Assembly: GCA_050084515.1 (NCBI GenBank) | Contig: CM114273.1 | Coordinates: forward strand, 39,866,001 to 39,930,000 | Reading direction: 5' to 3' | Length of the DNA: 64,000 nt | From: Blasia pusilla | Taxonomy: Eukaryota; Marchantiophyta; Marchantiopsida; Blasiales | Shown here: in pieces, positions 1 to 11,699 of the stretch | Numbering within the stretch: the stretch's first letter is position 1 | Layout of the letters: the number at the start of each line of letters is the position of its first letter | Notes under the pieces: model-generated | Databases searched by the model: none | What the model was told of the DNA's origin: nothing | Seen by the model: the letters and a program-made list of their open reading frames with translations, nothing else | Translations under genes and position numbers: made by a program

Positions 1-1391
1 TATTATGAAACCATGAGAGCCGTTTGCGGCTTGAATCTTGAGGTTAATGTCAGATGTGAGCATGACTCTACAACCAATGGCAAAGAAAGGTAGCTTATGG
101 AAATCGGCATCATGTATCCATGTTTGTAATTCAAGAATATGAGGAATCGTTGATTATATCTGCCTGAATGATGGATGTTTTGCCAAAAAAATGGTTCAAA
201 CACACAGAGTTAAAAGTCTCATATCCTCTCGATGGGAAAAAATGATAGTTGTGTCTTTAGTAAGGAAGTCAATTTCATCATTCTCATAGACAAAGCATGA
301 CCCAAGGGAAGATTCTATTTCCTGGAAAGAAGGAAGTCGATTTCTCACTGTATTCAAGAAGTGTAAGTACTAAATATCACTAGAATGACATACAGATGTC
401 AGAAGCTCATATTTATCTGCTAAGGACACGAGCTCGAAAGAGAGTAGGTGAATAGATGAGCATGTCATTTCCGTTTTATGTCTACAAACAAGTGGTAACT
501 GACACATGTCACCCACATGGTTGAACAAAAATAGACAAGTCCTTCTTTAGGACGGACATGGGTTGTAAGAGGTGGGACCCACGCTTATAGTCCATGATGG
601 AAGGTAAGGCAAGGATGAGTGGAGCAATGAGGGAGGAGGGAGTGGAGGTGTAAGAGGAAGAAATGGGGGAGTATGGAACACGAAGGCAAGTAAGGGGAAG
701 CAGAAAGAAGGGAAAGGTGGGGCCCATATGGACAAGTCCTTCCATAGAATGGACATAAGTCCATGAACATAGACATGGACTTTGTCCACATGCAACCTTG
801 GTCACCCACGAGAACTATGAGACGACCTCCGAATGGGTCACGTGTAGAAGTAGTTGTAGTTTCATTTAGCCTCATGGCTATAATTTGAAGAAGATGAGGT
901 GTTAACATTGAACATTCATCTATAATAACTACCTTAGACTCCCTGAGTTTTAAACTTGCGTGTGAGGTGGCGTGCATGAATGGAACCTCCCCGTGTATTG
1001 GAATGCAAAAAGCAGAGTGAACAATAGTGGCATGTGGGTGTAATCTAAGTGCTGCCATACCTGTTGTGTCTGCAAGTAGGACATGTCAACCTAATGACTT
1101 CCAAAACTCACACATAAAATTGATAAACAAAGTCTTTCCAGTACCTCGAGAGCTATGTAATAAAACTAAACCAGATGATTTGAATTTGAGCTTGTGAAAA
1201 AGCTGTTGTTGCTCGCTCTTGAGGACGGTAATATCAAGTTCACAAGCATCTTCTGTAATAAGATCAGCAGATGATAGGCTTGGTGGATTTTGTGTTAATA
1301 TCTCAAATAGGTTGTCTTGCAAGAAGGGCCTAAGATTATCGGAAGTCTTAGTTAGTATTTTAGCAGTATGTGTTGAGCTCCATAGATTCAA
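1..1391 (-). pseudogene. PIF1-like helicase module of the Helitron
   Basis: This is the SF1B helicase half of the Helitron protein, expected to unwind DNA during rolling-circle transposition. A Walker A-like motif (HSSRGTGKT) lies near 1118-1150. A Walker B motif (VVIIDECSML) and the next helicase motif (GGRLIVLVGD) lie between about 810 and 950. Downstream the frame resumes at about 507 with the QLP-type motif expected after VGD and runs to the left edge. The two halves are separated only by the MITE at 516-800; skipping it and one copy of the 8-bp target duplication brings GD and MCQLP back into the same frame. Other breaks are present upstream, and the first glycine of the P-loop is missing, so the gene is non-functional. 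Confidence 0.8.
516..800. mobile_element. hAT-like MITE inside the Helitron helicase
   Basis: A 285-bp insertion is flanked by perfect 8-bp direct repeats (gtcaccca at 508-515 and 801-808). Its ends are near-inverted: CATGGTTG at the left, and CAAGGTTG when the right end is read inward. An 8-bp duplication and CA-GG-type termini fit the hAT superfamily. Internal inverted stretches (GACAAGTCC and similar) lie near both ends. There is no transposase, so it is non-autonomous. A 9-bp reading of the duplication (Mutator type) is possible if the terminal C is assigned to the target. Confidence 0.75.
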
Positions 1392-1730
1392 AGTAGCATG
1401 TGTATTTATGAGTGTATCAATTGATTCTATGCTAGTTATAACACCTCGTAGTAGGCACTAATGAAGATATGACTACCGGGGTGATCTTGAGGAGATAAAG
1501 TCGTTATCTGACCTCAATGGCACATGGTGAAGAAGTTGACTGTAATAGAACTCATTCCACTAGTGAAGTGGTTGGAATTCTGTAAAACAAACTAGTCTAG
1601 AGGTCTTGCAAAGAATGTTTCCTAACAAATCAACCCCTATAGGTATTGCAGCAGCGGAGTGTTTGGTGCTTTTTACAGCAATATAGTAGGTCTAGTAATG
1701 TGTAAATATAATAGATTCCAAAGATTCGGG

Positions 1731-2620
1731 TTAATTACAATATACTAAGACATGATGAATGCATGGTACTGATGCATTCTTATATAATGTAGTTCGGCGT
1801 GTTAGTGGATTAGAGTCTATGTACTTGACAGATTGGGACTTGAATATGATTGGAATTTGCATGGACATGAGAGAAGCTTCTATAGAAGATATAGAACGAT
1901 TCAGGACAACTCCAGATATGAGCTTAAGTTTAACATCATCCAAACTATCCACTCCTAGAGAACCTGCGGTTTCTGTGTCAATGCCCAGAGATCCTGTAGG
2001 TTCTGACTTTAGTGCATACTTTATTGGGTAAAAGGACCAGTTAGTATTTGTAACACGTTGTAGATTCATGTGCGCGCCCCATAGTAGGAGAATCATGGGG
2101 TGGTACGGGATGAAATTTCTATATTCAAAAGATGGTATGAAATATGTCCATCTTTTGGTTTGAGGATGGATGAAGGGGAAATGTTGGAGACTTATGTCAT
2201 ATTGAAAGCCAAGTCTACAATATGGACGCTGGGCTTTCTTTCTAACAATACATACTCCTTCCTTGCATTTGTGGATTTGCTTTGTTGTGATGTAGTTGTG
2301 GAGCAAAGTATTAGTGTCTAATGAAGAATTCTTGTTGTGTTGTGAGAGCTGGTATGTAGATTTTGCAGGTATATCGGCACAGATTTCTACTGTGACACGT
2401 TCAATATTTTCAGTGTTTACCCAGAATATCATATGATAGTGAAGGTTTCCTCTCCCCTGAATCTCATACCTTAGGACGTAATCGATAACTCTACCTAGTA
2501 TCTGTGGGCCAGCAAATATGAGCTAAGATAGGAATTTGTGAAGGCGAGTGTGGAAAAGTTGAGCACATTTAGCCGATCCATCGCGCCAAGTAAACTCAGG
2601 ATTGAATGTACATAAGAGCA
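1731..2620 (-). pseudogene. Helitron HUH replication-initiator domain
   Basis: In Helitrons this domain nicks the element end and joins it to the target using a histidine-hydrophobe-histidine metal site and tyrosine nucleophiles. The HUH motif is visible as RGNLHYHMIFW at about 2420-2460, preceded by VIDYVLRYEIQ. An open frame of 233 codons follows (1731-2432) and contains the conserved IPYHP/WGAHMN block. A TAG stop lies just upstream of the HUH motif near 2520, so the domain is split from its N-terminus. The catalytic tyrosines were not confidently located. Family assignment is strong; function is lost. Confidence 0.78.
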
Positions 2621-3229
2621 TTTCTATTGAGTCTACTTGCGGCCATCACTGAACCTCATCAGATGTGAGTGTTAAGAAAAATTGGGGCATAGCCCACTTT
2701 TATACCATGGCTTTAATGTCTTTAAGGTGTTTTCTATGCCAACCTGGTGTACTAGGAACCTAGGGACTAAGAGAATATCTAGACAAGTGGCGAGATAAGT
2801 CTTCCTCAAGCACATCTGGTTTGTCTCTTCTCAACTTATCTAGATCTCTGTTGAGTATGAATGACTGAGAGGATGAATATAAGGAAATTGATTGTCGTAG
2901 CAAGTACATGACTAGGGGATATGGTTTGAAAAGGGAAAATGGACTAAAGATTTGTTTTGACCTTTGTCTTGTATAGTCTGCAAACGATATGGAACCTCCA
3001 AAGTAACTTGAAAGAAAAGGAAAGATACATGTCTTGATTGTCAGCCTACTATCAAGGGATTTTCTAGTTGAGTTTCGAGAAAAGAAGGATTCTCGGGAAA
3101 ATTCCTGCCTCTTGAGGAATATGCTACCGTTGTCAAAGATATCATATGAATGACGACGCTAGATCGGGAAGAGAGTACGTTACATCTTACAAAACATTCA
3201 ATTATGGATGAAACGGGTTGAAGGACATG

Positions 3230-4120
3230 CTATAAGTTACCTGACCTTTTTTCTTGGCTTCTCTTGAGAATGGAGGAGACCGAGTTACTTGGAAGTACTA
3301 TGAAACGGGTAGATGGGTTGGGAAGTTCTAACAAACATTTATAGTCCTTGTATAAGTCATTTATAGCTAAGTTTTTTGCAAGTACGTTGCTAAAGTTGTC
3401 CTGAATAGAGTCTAAAGTGGGCTGAGTTGGTAAACTCATATTCCACGCTACAAGAGGAGAGTCAATTAGAGAGGTTGGACGGAAGAAACCTTTATGAAAT
3501 CCATTATATTTTTGTATAATGTCAATTCTTGAATCGACAATTGACAGAAGCTGGATCTCGAGAGGACCAGACTTGAGGAGGTCTCTAATGTATGTTGGGG
3601 TCATGTAAACATTTAAATTGGTATGTGGTTTGGAAGTAGTACATAGATCATAAGCATAAAATTGACCAGGAAGTGGTATGATGTAGTCTTTGAGAAACCC
3701 ATTACATAGAGCATATGGTGGATATTTCTCAGACTTTATTGTGCACGTTTTATTGAGGGGAGTGCAATATAAGACAGAGACATAATATCCACAACATTGC
3801 ATCTTCTGTATAAAAAGGTTACAAATGGATTTCCACTTCAAGAGAAATGTACTAGCTAGAGGCCAGTGGTAACTGACTGGTTTGCAAAGTAGTTTATGCT
3901 TTGATATGTTCATGTGGCGGGCTTGTCATCTACAGATCTGTAGTTGACGCTTGTCAAGAATGGAATTTTTTGTGGATTGGTTGTATTCTAGTGAGAGTGT
4001 TCCTAAGTGTAGATCTTGAATTAGCAGACCTTGTAGACTCCTTTTTATGATTAGGCATCTTTTTGAATAGTGTGGATATAGGTATAAGTGATTGAAGGAT
4101 TGTAAATAGGATGGAAGCAA
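3230..4120 (-). pseudogene. Probable N-terminal part of the Helitron protein
   Basis: A 227-codon frame (3230-3913) and a 64-codon frame (3926-4120) lie on the same strand directly upstream of the Rep remnant. The longer one contains YPPYALCNGF, which resembles the PPYALCN block that precedes Rep in many Helitron proteins. No catalytic motif is expected or seen here. The position and orientation make it part of the same element, but the similarity is a short motif only, so the assignment is tentative. Confidence 0.5.
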
Positions 4121-4993
4121 TAGTTTAAGAGAGCAATACTGCTTTGATTAGGGTGAGAGTAAATGATAGTTGGTACTCTCAGGTTTAGTCTAGTTGGTTT
4201 TCTTGGAGTGAGGGCAATAAGCAACAATTCTTGACTCTTGGAGTGGTTATGTAATCTGGTAAAAGTATTATATGAAGATTAGGGTGTGTTGTGTTGTTTT
4301 CAACTGATAATGTGTCATAGATCTCACAGGTATAAGAGTTTTAGGGAAGCTTCTGAAAGGGCTGTTATGTAGATCTTTGTATCTGTGATATTTAAATCAC
4401 GTTGCGTGTGTCTGTGATATTTAAATAAGGTTGCACTAAGTGTTGCAGATATCACAGAGCAGAGAAATGAGTGAGCCTCTATCTACCTGTGACTTTGTTC
4501 TAACTGTAAGTTTTCTGGTTATGGTAGAGGATACTAGTTTAGATGGAAGCCACATGATAATAAATGAAATTCGGGAATACTGCAGAAATAGGGAAAGTGG
4601 AAATATGTGTCGAAAGTTATGATGTAGAAAGGACTCTATGTCTCGCCACAACAATGTGAAGAAAAGTTGAGTGACCTAAATAAGAGATATAAGAGGTTGA
4701 ATGACATTCTTGGCAAGAACATGGCTTGCTATGTCGTTGAAAATCGCAATGATATCCAAAAAAATTTCTCGTCGTCTAGACTATTCATGTTTATTCCACA
4801 CGTGTTTAACAATTATTTAATAATATTATACCAGCCCTCTCAAGGCCCCACACTGGTTTCCACCGCCAAACCCTTATATGCTACCCAACCAGACTGAGGG
4901 GGTTTCCTCAATATTAATGCGTCAAGCCCATATTCGATTTTATTTTGATAGATTCCATTCCATTTGGATGCAGTCAGGGCCTTTATTGCCCCT
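4121..4993. other. Unassigned DNA between Helitron and element A
   Basis: No convincing coding frame. A 24-bp direct repeat around tctgtgatatttaaat occurs at about 4384-4430. The stretch may include the Helitron 5' end, which could not be identified. Confidence 0.4.
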
Positions 4994-5727
4994 TGTCACG
5001 TCTTTTAGGATAGATCGAGGAGATCTAGTAGAGTGCCTTTGGAGATACTCAAGGGAAGCCTCAGGAGGTCGAGGATGACGTGTTGAGGACATGGATATCC
5101 CGAGAGAGCAGGTTTCCCCTTCGTTTCAGCTCATTTGGAGCCATATAGAGAAACTTACTATTTTAAGCAAGTTTCCATTTGGAGTATAGCTGACTTTCCA
5201 CTTTGGGAAGTGGCCCTTCACCCGCTACGGGGTGAAGAGCCAAGAAGATGACCTACAAGCATAGGTTACCGACGAGAGATCTTGGGAGAGGGAAGGGGCT
5301 AGCTATACCTCCAAGAGAGAGAGAGAGCTTGAGAGCTCATTCTCTCTTTGTTGAACCTATTGGCATGAGGCGGCCGAGTTATGGTCTTCCTTGCCTTTTG
5401 TGTGTAACCTAAGCCTCTCATTAGGAGAGTGGGTTTGGTTTGACATGAGAGAGAGTGCACACCATGGAGAGTTTGGTGTGAGACATTGATGTGAGATCTA
5501 CTTGATTTATAAATCAAGTACTCGAGTGATTCGTTCGATATTACGAACCACAACTCGCATTCACAGTATTTTTAGCAGCTCTGTTCATTGTCATTCGAGG
5601 GTATCATGTGCATACACATCACTAAACAACATACATCGTTGTCATCGAACACACACATAAATACGCACGATCCCATGCTAACTCATGGCATCCAAAAAAT
5701 GAGACGAGGAGTACCAAAATATCTCCA
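4994..5727 (-). repeat. 3' LTR of element A
   Basis: The boundaries are TG at 4994 and CA at 5727 on the plus strand. On the minus strand this gives an LTR starting TGGAGATATT and ending GACGTGACA. A purine-rich tract (ctagaagggcga) lies immediately inside the element at 5728-5743, as expected for a polypurine tract primer. The first 200 bp of the LTR recur on the plus strand at 12739-12937. The distal half is about 70-80% similar by eye to the plus-strand block at 52345-52867, which also ends in GACGTCACA. A partner 5' LTR is absent because the element is truncated. A short (GA)n run lies near 5315. Confidence 0.65.
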
Positions 5728-5914
5728 ATCGCCCTTCTAGTTGGTGGTTAGGTCCCTCTTACTCCAGATAGCCATCTCTATGGAGTTAGAGGGACCTAAC
5801 TCCAGATAGATGGCTAAGCGCTAAGAGCTAAAAGGTCGGGTGCTCATGTGGCCCCATCGTTAGTCGCCTTCTTCTCATCCATATCACAAACACAAGTCGG
5901 AATCTAGAACTAGC

Positions 5915-6524
5915 TATTCTACGTACATCTAGGACAGATCCATCGTCCCTGAGGAATCCTAGTGAGAGGTGGCGTCAGACATACCATATGCTACCCTCTC
6001 GAAAACCCATAATCGACTAGCATGGTGGGTGCACCACGGGCGGAACCACACAACATACATCGCAAGCTTGCTTGAACTACTGCTAAGTTTGGATCAACTA
6101 TACCGTCAATGTTAGGAAGATGACATGGCGCACAATTACGCACATGGTCCTTCCAAACCATATCATCGTGTCCCTCAAGTAAGAGAACACTAGATAGCAG
6201 AATCTCACGCACTCTCAAGATGGTACGCCGTGCAGTCACATCTAACGTCGTGAGTGCCGTCTGTTGCAAGTAGACATAGTCTCCCTGATGAAACCTCCGG
6301 ATAGTAGGTCGATAACCACCTCCCCGAATAGTCGCATATCTCAACGTATCGCGATGCTGCGCAATTGCCAAGTTCTCAAACGCCATGGGCATCACTCTTT
6401 GAAACAACTCAACCCTCTGAGAACATGCTCGCATCCATATATGAGGGTCATCAAGGTTCAACATCTCACCAACATCTCGGCGAATGGTCGCAGGTAAATT
6501 TGGCTCTCGGCCATACAGTAGCAA
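5915..6524 (-). pseudogene. Integrase C-terminus plus PHD finger (element A)
   Basis: The 177-codon frame at 5991-6524 carries the end of integrase (LLYGREPNLPATIRR, then RGGGYRPTIRRFHQGDYVYL, a typical beta-barrel C-terminal domain) and goes on into CMLCGS, the first cysteine pair of a PHD finger. The expected second cysteine pair is lost (LVDYGFSRG) and the frame breaks. The last half of the finger, HMVCLTPP...GRWICPRCT and stop, continues in another frame at about 5915-5985. Element B keeps the finger intact, which supports this reading. In the intact state the domain would probably read histone H3 tails; that is inference from the PHD family. Confidence 0.75.
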
Positions 6525-6559
6525 GTACAGTGAGAAAGAGGCTAAGGATGCCTACCACG

Positions 6560-7144
6560 CAACTGGAGGTCCCAATCTCCTAGGTGACCTCTCTACAAGC
6601 CATACTTTCGTAATCCTCTCTTCACTGTCTACACAACCCTCTCTGCTAGTCCATCCACCTCAAGATAATCTCGCGAAGTGGTGCGGTGGTCGATCAGCGC
6701 CTAATCGCACAAGGCCTAAAACTCCCCAAAAAACTCTATACCCTGGTCTGTCAACACCTCAACTAGTGCGTCGTAATGACTCATCATTTGATCTAGGAAG
6801 GCATACGCTACTCCCTCACTCACTTTGTCAGGAAACGCAACCAACTCTATCCACTTTGAGAAGTGCTCGACCATCACCAACACATAACAACTATGGCGCT
6901 CCGTCAAAGGTAAAGGTCCTGCAAAATCCAAACTCCATCTATAACCTAAACTCATGATTGGAAATGGATGCAACTGTGCATTCTGAGCATTGAATGAATC
7001 CCGAACCCGATCACAAACCATGCACATGGCAACAAACTGTTGAACGTTAGTCTCCATGCCTTGCCACCAATATTGTATCTGGAGCAAGCTATACGTCCGC
7101 TTCACTCCAAAATGACCCAACTCCTCGTGGGCATGACGCATCAA
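6560..7144 (-). pseudogene. Integrase zinc-binding and catalytic core (element A)
   Basis: The frame 6716-7144 contains the HHCC zinc-binding region (HEELGHFG ... CMVCDRVR) and the first two catalytic acidic residues (LDFAGPLP and LTDQGIEFFGEF). The region around 6560-6715 still encodes the third part of the DDE core (RTTSRDY and the following glutamate region), but in shifted frames with stops. It lies between RNase H and the integrase C-terminal piece, as in Ty3/gypsy Pol. Confidence 0.8.
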
Positions 7145-7153
7145 ACGCGCTCT

Positions 7154-8900
7154 CTATGAAGGATGAGGCACTACACACACTCTACCATCCTCCCAAACTC
7201 GCAACACAAATGTCCCCTCCCACCGGAACCGCCTGGCTTGTTGTAGGATCCGATCCCGCTCTCTAGCATCCATTATGCTCACGACGTTGCCAATGCGTAG
7301 ATACTCCAAGACTTCTCCATCGTCGTGAATATCTCGGCCACCTTTCGTCTCCTCACCGGCCTCTGGATCTAAGGACTCTCCATCAGACCTTGCCATTGAA
7401 GTCTCATCAATGTGGCTCTCCATAGCCAACAAGCCCAAATAGGCTGACGTGTGCCATACTGGCACAAACTCCTCATCACTCTCTCCATGCCAATGAGCTC
7501 GAGTCGCATCTTGCTGACTCAGGCATGGGTTACGGCTCAAACCATCTACATCTTGGTTGAGCGTCTCAGGTCTATGTACCACCTGGAAGTCATACTCCTG
7601 CAACAAAAGATCCCACCTCGCAAGCTTTCCTATAAGCTTTTCGGACTCTATCAACCACTTAAGTCGCTGATAATCAGTAATGATGGCGAAGGGTTTGCTC
7701 AATAGATAACACCTGAAATGTGCGACAGCCCACACTGTAGCCAAGCACTCACCCTCTTACAAGCTATACTTTTTCTGTGTAGCGTTATTCGAGCGACTAG
7801 CGTAAGCCACCACAAACTCTCTACCATCATCGTCATGCTGGGTGAGCACGGCTTCAAGCCCCAACATGCTCCAATCGGTATGCAACTGGAAAGGACGCCC
7901 CCTGATTGGTCTCCTTTATATGGGCATGAATGTCAATCGGTCCTTGAGTAGTTGAAATGCTCTCCTACTCATTCCCTCAACGTCACTCTTGATCCACCTT
8001 GGTTAGAGGATGTCATCAATATAATACCTAGAAAAATCCAGACCTACGTAGATCCTATCCATGACCCTCAGAAACTCAGCCGGGGCATTTTTTAACCCAA
8101 ATGGTAAGAACCGCCACTAGTACAAGCAATCCTTCTCGTGAGGATGCCCCAAAATGTTATCTTCTGCCTGTCCTCCAATCTGATAGGCAGTTGATGGTAT
8201 CCGACTCAAAGATCCATCAAACTGAAGACCTTTCAATGCCCAATAGCATCAAAGATCTCCTCAAGGGTGGGCATTGTAGAAAACTTCTAATGAAGCATAA
8301 CTGGTGGGAAACAACTCTCACACTCACACACCACCATGGAGAACAAAATTTGCAATGAGAGAATGAGTAGAGGCTGGTCCCCTCCTCAATTATATATGGT
8401 ATCTACAAGCAACCCTAACACTAACCTGAACCATAGTCTCGAGTTAGACTAACTATGATTAACTAACCCTAGTTAAGCTAATCGCGCTTAACTGACTAAC
8501 CAAGATTAAGCTTCCCTACTTTCTATGAGTACCAAATGTAGCAGTTTAGGTGTCTCATGAGCTTGACTGTAACTCAATCTTCAATAGGCATGGCATACCT
8601 ATCGGACTTCGTCTGCCGATTAATAGGTTGGTAATCTCCCCACATCAGCCTATCCTTCCACTTGCCATGCACATCCTTATTTGCGGTCATGACAATGGCA
8701 GATGCATACTCTGCGAGTCTCCATGCGACATCTCCACGAGTTCTGCTCCAACCTAGTCCTGGCTCCTACTGTGAATCAGAGCCCTCTCGATGTCACTATA
8801 CTTGTAGGGTCATGGGAAGATTGGCGTGTTGCTCGAAAACTCAATGCGGATCGCTGGACCCTGGACCCTTCAGCAAACCAAAATCATGTATGCTAAATGC
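7154..8900 (-). pseudogene. Reverse transcriptase and RNase H (element A)
   Basis: RNase H and the tether are seen in the 196-codon frame at 7154-7744 (VWAVAHFRCYLL ... LVHRPETLNQDVDGLSRNP). Upstream, the RT palm is legible in pieces: FLPFGLKNAPAEF and the catalytic YYIDDIL at about 7995-8075. N-terminal RT motifs lie at about 8130-8900. Compared with element B, roughly 350 bp between the YIDD region and RNase H are deleted, and several stops interrupt the frame. The YIDD box itself is retained. Confidence 0.8.
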
Positions 8901-9419
8901 AAAGCAGCTCCTATAACCCCTAAGAAACTAGTATATCCGACACCGCTCTCCTCCTGTCAATTAAGGGCCCATATCTGGCTCCCAAGTCTCCATCGTGACT
9001 ATGGTAGGACTCTCCAGGTAGGGTTGATGGTTGCCATGGTGCAACCTCGTCTCGAACAATAGAGCTCGACTCCTCCCCTGCAGCCAACTGCAAACTCTGA
9101 TCTCCTCCACGTGCAATACCCAGAACCACGCTCAATGTTGTGGCTATCATCTCTTTGCGTACCTGCAAAACATCCCAAGAAGTCCAAGGGTGTCTCTCTC
9201 AATCATCCCTAGAGTCGATCTCCTCAGGTCTCATCTCCAATCACTGCCTCAACCATCTCGGTGGGAATGGGGCTCATCAACGCAACAGTTATAGTATGTC
9301 GCAACCTCAAACGACGCTGCTCAACTACTCCATGTCAAGTTGTTCAGGTCCATCCCCTGATCCAAGACATGACGTCGTGATGCCTATGATATTGAGGTTA
9401 CCACCATCATCCTTGTGGG

Positions 9420-11680
9420 GAATCCCGTCGCTCGCTCTCGCTCATCGGCGTTTGGCTCCACCAACCGTTGTACTTGGTCATCCTAAACCAAGCGAGGCCC
9501 GATCTCCTTGAATACATAGGAAGCATGAAAACTCACCAATATGGGAAAGGCTGCTCGTGGCCAATCGTGTAGACCACAATCAATGGCGGTCAATCATCGT
9601 GCCTCACTGCCTATGATCGACGATATGGGTCCATAATAGAATCCACCTAAAAATAGAGGGGCGCTCCGCTCTTGCATACGCCCTCCGCAAAAGCTCATGT
9701 GGCACCAAGTTGATCCACCAAAGACGCGGGGTATGTGCTTATGAACCTACACTCGCCGCATCCAACAACACTTTCGGCCGATCCATGTGCGTACGTGATG
9801 TGGACTCGTCACCACTCGGAACCTCAAATCGCCCAAAATCGGCACATTCTCCAGAATGTATGCATGAGAACGAGATTGATGCTCTTGTAAGTGTCGCAAG
9901 ATTTGCATCATCTCCCAAAACAACATGGACCGAGGGACAACTAACCCGTTATCGTGTCGAGAGCCTTTCTTTGAGTAAGGGTGGACCTTCTAGTTGCAAC
10001 AGATGTGGTTGATGCAAGTCGAACTCTGTAAGAATTTCTCCTTTTTCAGTACAAAATTATAATGTAAACTCTCCATTCTCTCGCGACAGGAATCATGAAA
10101 GGTAGTGCAGAGGTGATCACTTCTTCATAACATGGAACCCCATAATTCCTAACTATGAAGTCCCTGTAAACTACTTTACGTTTGTACACAAGGAAAATAG
10201 CACAACTAGTGTTAAACCCTACTCGAGCAGGCCTATTGACGTCCATGGATAGTTATATAAGGACATACAAATTGCAATCCCATGTCCTTCCGTACGTGGT
10301 TATAGGAAGAATCACCAGAGTTGGAGATTGCATGACTTGGTTCATGAACGCGTCGCCAAAGTGATAAACTAGATAGCGAGTGAACCAGTGCCTATCTACA
10401 AAGAGAATCTTGACGTGGTACGGGTTAAGGAAAGGAAAATCCCGCATAACTCCTGCTCCACCCCTATCCATACTTGACAAACATCTCTACTTTCCTCTAG
10501 AATGGGATTTGGCGGAGTTGATCTCCCAAGAGGGATAATCCACTCTCATTGGAAAAGTAACAAGCCAAACCATCTTATGAGTTAAGTCATACTAGAAACT
10601 CATCTAAGGTGACCAGTCTCTCATCTCCACATATACCACACTCTAGAATCCTCTCGAAGAATAGACCAAGGTCAAGTTACTCTCCCAAAAGGGTCAATCC
10701 ACTCTAATTGGAAGAACAAGCAATCCCAAAGCCATACACTCAAGAGTGACATGAAAGACTCAAGATGTGATGTAGAAGGTGATGAACCCTTGAAGGTCCC
10801 TCCTCTTTATATACTTATAAGGGATCCACAAGAGTAGGAAATAGGGCTAATCTTATCTTGTGCCACATGGCTTCCTCTCAAGACTTAACCAATCATATTT
10901 TGACACAAGTAGATTACCTCTTATCTCGTCCAAAATATCCTCTTTTACTCCCTTCATATCTTCCAAACTACCGCATCTATCTTAATCACCAACCAAGACT
11001 ACTTTTGCTTTTATTTCATTAAAGCATCAATCCCACTACTTTACTTTTTTAATCCCATCTTTTATTTATCATCTCTTTTCCTAAAGTTGGGCCCTTGCAA
11101 ATGAATCATCCTAAAGAGGTTTAAACATAGGAATTTCATTTTCCTAGGCTAATTTACTTAATACTAGTAAAACTTTCTCTAACACTTACAATTAGAGGAG
11201 TTTACATAGTGGGTGATTTTACTATACGACATCGCTATCTCGTCAAACACTCGATTGGCCCTAACACGGCCAACCAAAAATGACCAAATCTATGATCCCT
11301 ACCCACTCCTAGTCTTACGCCCTTAGCAATGAAATGTCCCTCAGTACGGAACTCTGGTACCCCTGGATGGCGGACGCAGAAAACAAGTCGAGAAATTGGA
11401 GACGTAACTGCGCCACATGGTGAAGTGAAGCGTGCCTCGCAACATCATCAACCTCAACGTACAGGTACTGATGCACGCGCACTCTTGCTTACAAAACAAC
11501 AACTAAGCCAGTGTTGATCCCCCCAAAGAGATCCAGCACACGAATACCCTCCTCTAGGATGCACCACATAATCGGGGTGGTGTCTAAAGAGGTCAGAGTA
11601 GCACTCTTGGCTACCTCGGGTTCCTCTGATCCATCACCCTTTGGTGCAAACGTCTTGCTCCACGCGGCCTGCACCTGTTC
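9420..11680 (-). pseudogene. Cytosine-5 DNA methyltransferase domain, interrupted (element A)
   Basis: The SAM-binding motif I is clear (RVLDLFGGINTGL, inside the frame 11489-11674). Motif IV follows at about 11264-11285 as DLVIFGWPC, directly followed by a stop. The domain is then cut by the 1.28-kb insertion at 9950-11231. The C-terminal half, including ENVPIL-like motif VI near 9830-9860 and a motif X-like HVLDQGMDLN at about 9340-9380, lies to the left. Order and spacing match the element B domain once the insertion is ignored. The catalytic cysteine codon survives, but stops and the insertion make it a fossil. Confidence 0.75.
9950..11231 (-). repeat. Solo-LTR-like insertion in the DNMT of element A
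   Basis: This 1,282-bp block is repeated, in opposite orientation, at 46635-47912 inside element C. Read on the minus strand it starts TGTCGTAT and ends with the near-complement ACACGATA. A TATA box (tatataaag) on the minus strand near 10800-10815 lies about a third of the way in, as in an LTR with U3-R-U5 layout. There is no internal polyprotein. Short conserved frames in it (66 and 75 codons) follow from sequence identity with the other copy and match nothing I recognise. No clear target duplication was found. Confidence 0.68.
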
Positions 11681-11699
11681 AACGACTAAGCGTCAAAGC

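Larger units (their letters stand above)
1..4120 (-). mobile_element. Decayed Helitron (Rep-helicase transposon)
   Basis: Minus-strand coding remnants follow Helitron order: an N-terminal region (about 4.1-3.2 kb), an HUH replication-initiator domain (about 2.6-1.7 kb) and a PIF1-like helicase (1.4 kb to the left edge). The Rep motif is followed downstream by the conserved stretch IPYHP-ILLLWGAHMN, typical of Helitron proteins between Rep and helicase. In-frame stops separate the pieces, so no protein can be made. The element continues beyond position 1. Neither the 5' TC end nor the 3' hairpin-CTRR end was identified; the right limit is simply where coding similarity fades. The helicase part is interrupted by a small DNA transposon at 516-800. 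Confidence 0.82.

Noticed and set aside
10046-10246. 66-codon frame conserved with 47616-47816
   Set aside because: Both lie in copies of the same solo LTR, so conservation reflects shared descent of the repeat; no recognisable domain.
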